Positions 8,910-15,706 of a stretch of DNA of 64,000 bases are shown here, one piece after another. Numbering within the stretch: the first letter of the stretch is position 1; every line of letters starts with the position of its first letter. Position numbers and translations under genes: made by a program. Where the stretch lies: positions 124,001 to 188,000 of the forward strand of contig NZ_FCOY01000005.1 in the NCBI RefSeq assembly GCF_900018785.1, read 5' to 3'. This stretch comes from Xanthomonas massiliensis. Its GTDB lineage: Bacteria; Pseudomonadota; Gammaproteobacteria; Xanthomonadales; Xanthomonadaceae. A model generated the notes under the pieces. The model ran no database searches. It was given only the letters and a program-made list of their open reading frames with translations, and was not told where the DNA came from.

Positions 8910-9509
8910 ATGGACGTTAGGAATGGACGGGCCGCATGGCGGCCTCTGTTTGCACTCGTGGCGCTGGCGATGCTCGCCGGTTGCGCCAGCACTCCCAGGA
9001 AGGCCCCGCCTCCGCCGTACGACGGGTTGATGTCGCGCGCGGAAGCCGACCTCACCAGCGGCCAGGTCACCCAGGCGCTGGAAACCTTCAACGACGCGGC
9101 CAAGGCCGATCCCACCCGCAAGGAACCCTGGGTGCGCATGGCGCAGCTGCAGTTCGACCGCGGCGAATACGCGCGCGCGATCGTCGCCGCCGAGGAAGTC
9201 CTGCAACGTGATCCGGACGACCTGGTCGCCGACGGCGTGCTCACGGTGGCCGGCTTTCGCATCGCCGAACAATCGTTGCAGCGGCTGCAGGGCCGTGGCG
9301 CGCTGGCCTCGGACACCGCGCGCCGGGAAGCCGAGCAACTGGCAGCCACGCTGCGCAAGACGATGGGCGATGCGGTGATCGCGCCGCCCAAGCCGGCGCC
9401 GGCCAAGCGCAAGGCCACCCCGCCGCGGCGTGCGCCTACGGCCGAGGACGGCAAGCCGGCCGCCCCGGCACCGGCCTCCTCCGATCCGTTCAAGAACCTG
9501 GGCAAGTAG
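8910..9509 (+). CDS. T6SS-linked TPR lipoprotein
   Basis: 199 residues. The ATG at 8910 follows AAGGAA and opens a lipoprotein signal with lipobox LAGC, Cys at residue 25. The mature protein has two tetratricopeptide-like helical pairs (about residues 45-110: ALETFNDAAKADPTRKEPWV, then YARAIVAAEEVLQRDPDDLVA). A Lys/Pro/Ala-rich tail (150-190) ends in DPFKNLGK. Position as first gene of the tssBC-hcp operon suggests an envelope-side accessory role such as assembly or scaffolding. It is not one of the thirteen core Tss proteins, and its exact job is inference from context. Confidence 0.75.
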   Translation: MDVRNGRAAWRPLFALVALAMLAGCASTPRKAPPPPYDGLMSRAEADLTSGQVTQALETFNDAAKADPTRKEPWVRMAQLQFDRGEYARAIVAAEEVLQRDPDDLVADGVLTVAGFRIAEQSLQRLQGRGALASDTARREAEQLAATLRKTMGDAVIAPPKPAPAKRKATPPRRAPTAEDGKPAAPAPASSDPFKNLGK

Positions 9510-9551
9510 GCCGGCAGGTCGCCGCCCCCACCGTTGCGGAGGAACAGACAG

Positions 9552-10055
9552 ATGGGCAAGAAGGACAGCATCCAGAAGCGACTGCAGAAGGTCCGGCCGC
9601 CACGCGTGCAGCTGACCTACGACGTCGAGAAGGGCGACGCCATCGAGCAGAAGGAGCTGCCGTTCGTGGTCGGCGTGCTCGGCGATTTCAGCGGCAACCC
9701 CGAGCAGCCGCTGCCCAAGGTGAAGGACCGCAAGTTCGTCAACGTGGACCTGGACAATTTCGACGAGGTCATGGAAGGCATGGCGCCGCGCGCCACCTTC
9801 CGCGTGCCCAACCGCATCAGCGACGAAGGCGGGGAGTTCGGCGTGGAGCTGACCTTCCGTGGCATCGACGATTTCCGGCCGGAGGCGGTGGTGCAGCAGA
9901 TCGAGCCGCTGCGCCGACTGCTCGAGTCGCGGACCAAGCTGGCCGACCTGCGCAACAAGCTGGCCGGCAACGAGAAGCTCGAGGACATCCTGAGCGAGGT
10001 GCTCAGCAATACCGAGCAGCTCAGGAAGCTGGGCCAGGAAACCCCGGAGGAATGA
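9552..10055 (+). CDS. tssB: T6SS contractile sheath small subunit TssB (VipA)
   Basis: 167 residues. Start at 9552 (MGKKDSIQKRLQKV) follows a strong GCGGAGGAA site. An in-frame ATG-like codon 18 bases upstream would absorb that site. TssB pairs with TssC to build the contractile sheath around the Hcp tube, and the sheath is recycled by ClpV. The conserved block FVVGVLGDFSGNPEQPLPKV with the following DRKFVNVDLDNFDEVM is diagnostic. The C-terminal LADLRNKLAGNEKLEDIL is the helix that inserts into TssC. Only one base separates its stop from tssC. Confidence 0.97.
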   Translation: MGKKDSIQKRLQKVRPPRVQLTYDVEKGDAIEQKELPFVVGVLGDFSGNPEQPLPKVKDRKFVNVDLDNFDEVMEGMAPRATFRVPNRISDEGGEFGVELTFRGIDDFRPEAVVQQIEPLRRLLESRTKLADLRNKLAGNEKLEDILSEVLSNTEQLRKLGQETPEE

Positions 10056-10056
10056 C

Positions 10057-11553
10057 ATGGCCGACCAGGCACTGAACGCCGCTCCCGCCGCGGACGCACC
10101 CGCCACCGAATCGACCAGCCTGCTCGACCAGATCGTCGAGCGCAGCAAGGTCGCCAAGTCCGAGAGCGAGCACCGCCGTGCCAAGGACCTGATCGCCGAG
10201 CTGGCGCGCGAGGTGATGGACGGCACCGTCGTCGTCTCCGACAACCTCAATCTCACCCTGGACGCGCGCATCGCCGAGCTCGACCGGATCATCTCCGAAC
10301 AGCTCAGCGCGGTCATGCATGCCCCGGCGTTCCAGCAGCTGGAGAGCAGCTGGCGCGGCTTGCACTACCTGTGCCAGCAAAGCTCCACCGGCGGTACGCT
10401 CAAGATCAAGGTGATGAACGCGCCGAAGAAGGACCTGGTGCGGGACTTCAAGTCGGCCATCGACTTCGACCAGAGCGCATTGTTCAAGAAGGTCTACGAG
10501 GAGGAGTTCGGTACCTTCGGCGGCGCGCCCTTCGGGGCGTTGATCGGCGACTACTACATCGGTCGCCAGCCCGAGGACATGTACTTCGTCGAGCAGATGT
10601 CCCACGTCGCGGCCGCGGCCCACGCGCCCTTCATCAGCGCGGCGTCGGAGGACATGTTCGGGCTGGAGAGCTTCACCGAACTGGGCAAGCCGCGCGACCT
10701 GGCCAAGGTCTTCGACACGGTCGAATACGCCAAGTGGAAGTCGTTCCGCGACAGCGAGGACAGCCGTTATGTCGGCCTGACCATGCCCCGTTTCCTGGGG
10801 CGGTTGCCGTACAACCCCAAGGACGGCACCACGGTCGAGGGCTTCAACTACGTCGAGGACGTGGATGCCAGCGACCATGGCCGCTACCTGTGGTGCAACA
10901 CCGCCTACGCGATGGGCGCGCGCCTCACCAGCGCCTTCGAGAACCACGGCTGGTGCGCGGCGATCCGCGGCGTGGAGGGCGGCGGCCTGGTCGAGGACCT
11001 GCCCACCCACACCTTCCGCACCGACGATGGCGAGGTCGCGCTCAAGTGTCCCACCGAGGTGGCGATCACTGATCGCCGCGAAAAGGAGCTCAGCGACCTG
11101 GGCTTCATTCCCCTGGTCCATTGCAAGAACACCGACTACGCCGCGTTCTTCGGCGCGCAGTCGGCGCAGAAGCCGAAGAAGTACAACACCGATGCGGCCA
11201 ACGCCAACGCGATCCTGTCCGCGCAGCTGCAATACATCTTCGCGGTATCGCGCATCGCCCATTACCTGAAGGCGATGATGCGCGAGAAGATCGGCAGCTT
11301 CGCCTCGGTGCGCAACGTCGAGGATTTCCTCAACCGCTGGATCGCGCAGTACGTGCTGCTCGACGACAACGCCAACCAGGAGGCCAAGGCGCAGTACCCG
11401 TTGCGCGAGGCTTCCGTGCAGGTTTCGGAGGTTCCCGGCAAGCCGGGCGTCTACCGTGCCGTGGCCTTCATCCGGCCACATTTCCAGCTCGACGAGCTGT
11501 CTGTTTCGCTGCGCCTGGTCGCCGAACTGCCGGCGGCCGCCAACAAGTCGTAG
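10057..11553 (+). CDS. tssC: T6SS contractile sheath large subunit TssC (VipB)
   Basis: 498 residues, full family length. Hallmarks include the conserved block FQQLESSWRGLHYLCQQS, then FGTFGGAPFGALIGDY, the hydrophobic MSHVAAAAHAPFISAA core segment, and the C-terminal RPHFQLDELSVSLRLVAELP strand. The Ala-rich N-terminal extension (residues 1-30) carries the helix that, in the family, contacts ClpV for sheath disassembly. The gene follows tssB after one base, so the two subunits are produced together. A 147-base gap with a predicted RNA hairpin precedes hcp. Confidence 0.97.
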   Translation: MADQALNAAPAADAPATESTSLLDQIVERSKVAKSESEHRRAKDLIAELAREVMDGTVVVSDNLNLTLDARIAELDRIISEQLSAVMHAPAFQQLESSWRGLHYLCQQSSTGGTLKIKVMNAPKKDLVRDFKSAIDFDQSALFKKVYEEEFGTFGGAPFGALIGDYYIGRQPEDMYFVEQMSHVAAAAHAPFISAASEDMFGLESFTELGKPRDLAKVFDTVEYAKWKSFRDSEDSRYVGLTMPRFLGRLPYNPKDGTTVEGFNYVEDVDASDHGRYLWCNTAYAMGARLTSAFENHGWCAAIRGVEGGGLVEDLPTHTFRTDDGEVALKCPTEVAITDRREKELSDLGFIPLVHCKNTDYAAFFGAQSAQKPKKYNTDAANANAILSAQLQYIFAVSRIAHYLKAMMREKIGSFASVRNVEDFLNRWIAQYVLLDDNANQEAKAQYPLREASVQVSEVPGKPGVYRAVAFIRPHFQLDELSVSLRLVAELPAAANKS

Positions 11554-11576
11554 CGATCCTTTGTTGTTTCCGCTGT

Positions 11577-11634
11577 GCGTCAACGGGACGGAGATCCCGG
11601 TGCTTGTTGTTGACGCATTGCCCGCAGGGGCAAC
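11577..11634 (+). promoter_or_regulatory. RNA hairpins in the tssC-hcp intergenic region
   Basis: GCGTCAAC (11577-11584) pairs perfectly with GTTGACGC (11609-11616), with an inner GGGA/TCCC pair at 11585-11588 and 11595-11598. Just after it TTGCCC-GCAG-GGGCAA (11619-11634) makes a second 6-bp hairpin. No T-run follows, so this looks like an mRNA processing or stabilising element ahead of the abundantly needed hcp rather than a full terminator. A separate hcp promoter in the gap cannot be excluded. Confidence 0.4.
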
Positions 11635-11700
11635 CCCGGCGGATGCCGGTTGTCCGGCCCGCCTCATTCTCATGGAAGAACGGAACTTAGGAGACCAGAT

Positions 11701-12198
11701 ATGCAACACGCTTTCCTCACCATCGATACCATCAAGGGCGAGTCGCACGACGACAAGCACCGCGACTGGATCGAGATCAAGTCCTTCACCCAGGACGTGC
11801 TGCAGCCGCGCTCGGCCACCGCGTCCACCACCGGCGGCCAGACCGCGGCCCGCGTGAACCTGTCGCCGATCGAAGTGGTGAAGTCCATCGACCTGGCGAG
11901 CACGGCGCTGAGCCAGGCCTGCGCCAACGGCACCACGTTCCCGAAGGCCAAGGTCGAGTTCATGCGCGCGGACAAGGACGGCAACGCGATCAACTACTAC
12001 CAGGTCGAGCTGCTGAACGTGCTCGTGCATCGCGTCACCACGACCGTGGACGAAGACGGCATGCCCCAGGAAGTGGTCCAGTTGAGCTTCGGCGCCATCA
12101 AGTGGACCTACAACCAGCAGAAGCCGGAAGGCGGCGTCGGAGGCAAGGCGGTGGCGCAGTGGAGCGCCACCAAGAACATTCCGAACTACACCGTCTGA
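11701..12198 (+). CDS. hcp: T6SS inner-tube protein Hcp (TssD)
   Basis: 165 residues. Hcp hexamers stack into the tube that is propelled through the sheath and can carry small effectors. The start at 11701 (MQHAFLTIDTIKGES) follows TTAGGAG at an ideal distance; the frame upstream has no other site. Features: the N-terminal beta strand and IKGES turn, the WIEIKSFTQDVLQP segment, and the C-terminal VVQLSFGAIKWTYNQQ strand typical of Hcp1-type proteins. No C-terminal toxin extension is present. Strong hairpins lie immediately before and after the gene. Confidence 0.97.
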   Translation: MQHAFLTIDTIKGESHDDKHRDWIEIKSFTQDVLQPRSATASTTGGQTAARVNLSPIEVVKSIDLASTALSQACANGTTFPKAKVEFMRADKDGNAINYYQVELLNVLVHRVTTTVDEDGMPQEVVQLSFGAIKWTYNQQKPEGGVGGKAVAQWSATKNIPNYTV

Positions 12199-12210
12199 TC
12201 GACGTTGTCG

Positions 12211-12236
12211 TGCGATGGCGCTTCGGCGCCATCGCA
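12211..12236 (+). terminator. UUCG-tetraloop hairpin after hcp
   Basis: TGCGATGGCGC (12211-12221), TTCG, GCGCCATCGCA (12226-12236): an 11-bp perfect stem closed by the extra-stable C(UUCG)G tetraloop, 13 bases after the hcp stop. No T-run follows, so it more likely protects the hcp mRNA 3' end or partly attenuates downstream tssEFG-clpV than fully terminates. This would give a higher Hcp:baseplate ratio. Confidence 0.55.
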
Positions 12237-12310
12237 TCGAAGTCCGGGCGTCCTCCTGCGGTTGGCCGGATCCCGAAGATCCGCGATAGCGATGGCCGGA
12301 TGAGAGCGTG

Positions 12311-12796
12311 ATGAAAGGACTCGAACCCACCCTGCTCGAGAAGCTGTTCGACGACGATCCCAGGACCTCGGCCTTGCCGGCCTGGAGCGGGGCGTTGACG
12401 CTGGAGCAGATGAAGGAAACCGTCGCTCGCGACCTGGAGGGCCTGCTCAACACGCGCGCGGCCTACGACGTGCAGTCCCTGGCGGCATTCCCCGAGTGCC
12501 AGCACTCGCTGATGACGTACGGACTGGACGATTTCTCGGCGATGAGCCTGGCCAACGGCCAGGACCGCGCGCGCATCTGCCGCTCCCTGGAGGGCGCGAT
12601 CGCCCGCCACGAACGCCGCCTGCGCGCGGTGCAGGTGTCGCTGGAGAGCAACTCCCTGCCCGGCGGCGGGCTGCACTTCACGATCCACGCGGTCCTGGAC
12701 GTCTCCCCGACCCGGGAGCCGGTCAGCTTCGATGCCACGCTGCAGCCGTCCACGCTGCAGTACCAGGTCAGCCGCCTGCGACGGCAGGCCGCCTGA
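12311..12796 (+). CDS. tssE: T6SS baseplate protein TssE (gp25-like)
   Basis: 161 residues. An in-frame GTG lies one codon upstream; the ATG at 12311 is preferred. TssE is the lysozyme-like gp25 homologue of the baseplate wedge that nucleates sheath polymerisation. The conserved signature around residues 40-75 is visible: VARDLEGLLNTRAAY, then HSLMTYGLDDFS, and the helix RICRSLEGAIARHERRLR. The C-terminal strand region (HFTIHAVLDVSP) completes the domain. Its stop shares one base with the tssF ATG (TGATG), implying coupled translation of the wedge components. Confidence 0.93.
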   Translation: MKGLEPTLLEKLFDDDPRTSALPAWSGALTLEQMKETVARDLEGLLNTRAAYDVQSLAAFPECQHSLMTYGLDDFSAMSLANGQDRARICRSLEGAIARHERRLRAVQVSLESNSLPGGGLHFTIHAVLDVSPTREPVSFDATLQPSTLQYQVSRLRRQAA

Positions 12797-14622
12797 TGCG
12801 CGAGCTGCTTCCCTACTACGAGCGCGAGCTCGGCTACCTGCGCCGCTACGGCCGCGAGTTCGCCGATCGCTATCCCAAGATCGCCGGGCGCCTGCAGCTG
12901 GCCGCCGAGGGCAGCCAGGATCCCCATGTCGAGCGACTGATCGAGGCGTTCGCCTTCCTCGGCGCGCGCATCTCCAAGCGCATCGAGGACGACTATCCCG
13001 AATTCACCGACGCGCTGCTGGAAGTGCTCTACCCGCACTACCTGCGGCCGTTTCCCTCGTGCTCGATCGCCCAGTTCGACATGACCGGCGCCGCCCGGCT
13101 GAGTGCGCCGCTGCGCATCCCCCGCGGCACGCCGCTGCAATCGCGGCCCGTCCGGGGCGTGCAGTGCCGGTTCCGTACCGTCTACGACGTGGTGCTGGGC
13201 AATGTCGGTGTCGCCGCTGCCGCGTATCGGCCCGTGGCCGAGCCGCCATTGGCGACCACGCTGGCGCCCGGCAGCGGCGGGCAGGTGTCGATGCGGTTCG
13301 ATTTCGGCGGCGATCCACAGGCGCTCGCGCAGATGGACGGCACGCTGCGGTTGTTCGTGGACGGCGAGCCTTCGTTGCGGGCCGCGCTCCGCGATGCGCT
13401 CTCGCTCGACGTGCACGCCGCCTACGTCGAATGGGACGAGGACGGGCGCTGGCGTGCGCTGCCATCCTCGCCGCTGCGCCCGGTGGGCTTTAGCGAGGAC
13501 GAGGCGCTGATCGACTACCCGGCGCGCTCGCATCCGGCCTATCGCCTGCTGACCGAATTCTTCGCCTATCCGGAGAAGTTCGGCTTCTTCGACCTCGACG
13601 TGGCGGTGGCGGCCGCCGGGGCACGTCGCGGCTTCACCCTCCACCTGGTGCTGCGCTCGGCCGCCGGCGAGCGTTCCAGCCGCGCCCTGGAGCCGCTGTC
13701 GGCCGACAACATCCGGCTTGGCTGCACGCCGGTGGCCAACCTGTTCGAACAGGTCGGCGAGCCCATCCGCGTCACCCACCGCCAGGTGGCCTATCCGGTG
13801 GTCGCCGACGCACGCCGCGCCTGGGCCTACGAGATCCATGCCATCGATTCCGTGCACCAGATCCGCCAGGGACCCCAGGGCGAGTCGATCCGCCAGTTCC
13901 GGCCGTTCTACTCGCTGCACCATGGCGAGGAGCCGGAGCGGGCGGGGCAGTACTGGATGGCGCGCCGCGACGAGGAGGTCGCCACACGCAGCCCTGGCCA
14001 TGAGGTGGAGATAAGCTTCGTGGACCTGGAATTCGAGCCGGTGCAGCCGCAGGCCGACGTGGTCAGCGTGCGCCTGACCTGCAGCAACCGCGACCTGCCG
14101 GTACACCTGTCCTACGGTGCGCCGCAGGGCGACCTGGCCATGGAGGGCGGCACGCCCGCCAAGGCGATCCGCTTCCTGCGCAAGCCGAGTCCGCCGTGGC
14201 GGTTCCCGCACGGGCGCGGCGCGCAATGGCGCCTGGTCTCGCACTTGTCGCTCAACCAGCTGTCGCTGGCCAAGGGCGGCGTGGCGGCACTGAAGGAGAT
14301 GTTGCGGCTCTACGAACTCGGCGACAGCAGCGTGACCACGCACATGATCGATGGCCTGGTGGACCTGCATGCCGAGGCCGCCACCGCGTGGTTGCCCGGT
14401 GCCCGCTTCGGCGCGGTGGTGCGTGGGGTGGAGATCCGCCTGGTGATCGACGAAGCCCATTTCGTCGGCACCGGCGTGGCCTGCTTCGCCCACGTGATGG
14501 ACCGCTTCTTCGGCCTGTACGTCACGGCCAACAGTTTCACCCGGCTGGTGCTCGTATCGGCCGGCAATGGCAGGGAGATCGTCCGGTGTCCGGAACGAAG
14601 CGGCGACTCGATCCTGGTCTAG
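12796..14622 (+). CDS. tssF: T6SS baseplate protein TssF (VasA/ImpG family)
   Basis: 608 residues. The start ATG at 12796 overlaps the tssE stop; the frame runs open 300 bases upstream but that would lie over tssE. The N-terminus MRELLPYYERELGYLRRYGREF is characteristic, followed by YPKIAGRLQL, then DPHVERLIEAFAFLGARI and the DDYPEFTDALLEVLYPHYLRP block, all hallmarks of the family. TssF with TssG and TssE forms the baseplate wedge around the VgrG hub. The last 37 bases overlap the proposed tssG GTG start. Confidence 0.96.
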   Translation: MRELLPYYERELGYLRRYGREFADRYPKIAGRLQLAAEGSQDPHVERLIEAFAFLGARISKRIEDDYPEFTDALLEVLYPHYLRPFPSCSIAQFDMTGAARLSAPLRIPRGTPLQSRPVRGVQCRFRTVYDVVLGNVGVAAAAYRPVAEPPLATTLAPGSGGQVSMRFDFGGDPQALAQMDGTLRLFVDGEPSLRAALRDALSLDVHAAYVEWDEDGRWRALPSSPLRPVGFSEDEALIDYPARSHPAYRLLTEFFAYPEKFGFFDLDVAVAAAGARRGFTLHLVLRSAAGERSSRALEPLSADNIRLGCTPVANLFEQVGEPIRVTHRQVAYPVVADARRAWAYEIHAIDSVHQIRQGPQGESIRQFRPFYSLHHGEEPERAGQYWMARRDEEVATRSPGHEVEISFVDLEFEPVQPQADVVSVRLTCSNRDLPVHLSYGAPQGDLAMEGGTPAKAIRFLRKPSPPWRFPHGRGAQWRLVSHLSLNQLSLAKGGVAALKEMLRLYELGDSSVTTHMIDGLVDLHAEAATAWLPGARFGAVVRGVEIRLVIDEAHFVGTGVACFAHVMDRFFGLYVTANSFTRLVLVSAGNGREIVRCPERSGDSILV

Positions 14623-15677
14623 CCCGGCAACTGCTCGCGCATCCGGAGCGCTTCCAGTTCTTCCAGGCCATGCGCGTGCTGGAACGGCTGTACCGGCGCC
14701 AGCCGGGCTGGAAGAAGGGCGGCCTGGCCGGCTGGGTACGCTTCCGCAATTCGCTGTCGCTGGCCTTCCCGGCCAGCGAGCTGGATGCCGACGCCGACGT
14801 GCGTACGCGCCAGGGCGAGCGCGTGCGGCAGGCGGAAGACATGGACCGCGTGGTGGCGGAAGGCGAGCTCGGCCTGGTGGAGCTGACGCCGCATTTCATG
14901 GGCCTGCTGGGGGTCACCGGGGCCTTGCCGTTGCACTACACCGAGCTGTTGCACGAGCGCGAGGTGTTCCGCCGCGACCGTGGCGCACGTGCCTTCCTGG
15001 ACATGTTCACCACGCGTGCGGTGACGCTGCACTACGAGGCGTGGAAGAAGCACCGCCTGGCGCTGCAGTACGAGCTGGACCGGCGCGAGCGCTTCATGCC
15101 GTTGCTGATGTCGCTGGCGGGGCTGGGTCCGGCGTCCACCCGCGACGCGCTGGTGGACGGGCACGGCGACGTGTTCGACCAGTCCGTGGCCTACTACGCC
15201 GGGGCGATCCGCCAGCGCCCGGTGTCGGCGACGATGCTGGCGCGCGTGCTGTCGGACCATTTCCGCGTCCCGTTCCGCATCGAGCAGTTCGTCGGCGCCT
15301 GGTATCCGTTGCCGCCCGCGCAGGCCACCCGTCTGGGGCAGGCCCAGGCACGGCTCGGGGTAAGCACCTTGGCCGGCGGACGCGTGTTCCAGCGCGACCT
15401 GCGCCTGCGCCTGTCCATCGGTCCGTTGCATCGCCGTGCGTTCGACGATTTCCTGCCTGGTGCATCGGGCGCGCGCGCCTTGCGCAAGTGGCTGGAACTG
15501 CTCGGCGATGCCGGCCTGGAATACGAGATCCGGCTCTGCCTGCGCCCGCAGGACGTGCCGGGCATGCGCATGTCCGCCGAGGCCGGGCCACGCCTGGGCT
15601 GGGACAGCTATCTCGGCTCGCGGCCGCAGACCCGTGCCCGCGACGATACGCGTTACCACATCCAATTCCTGCATTGA
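14586..15677 (+). CDS. tssG: T6SS baseplate protein TssG (ImpH/VasB family)
   Basis: 363 residues when started at the GTG at 14586, overlapping tssF by 37 bases. No ATG in frame is suitable: the next Met (in QAMRVLERLYR) would delete the conserved LLAHPERFQFFQAMRVLE opening. Other family features are LTPHFMGLLGVTGALPLHYT, FLDMFTTRAVTLHYEAWKKH and the C-terminal LGWDSYLGSRP. TssG bridges two TssF copies in the wedge and contacts TssK. The start codon choice is the main uncertainty. Confidence 0.93.
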   Translation: MSGTKRRLDPGLARQLLAHPERFQFFQAMRVLERLYRRQPGWKKGGLAGWVRFRNSLSLAFPASELDADADVRTRQGERVRQAEDMDRVVAEGELGLVELTPHFMGLLGVTGALPLHYTELLHEREVFRRDRGARAFLDMFTTRAVTLHYEAWKKHRLALQYELDRRERFMPLLMSLAGLGPASTRDALVDGHGDVFDQSVAYYAGAIRQRPVSATMLARVLSDHFRVPFRIEQFVGAWYPLPPAQATRLGQAQARLGVSTLAGGRVFQRDLRLRLSIGPLHRRAFDDFLPGASGARALRKWLELLGDAGLEYEIRLCLRPQDVPGMRMSAEAGPRLGWDSYLGSRPQTRARDDTRYHIQFLH

Positions 15678-15706
15678 CCGAGCGGCAAGGAGCGCGGCAC
15701 GACGGC

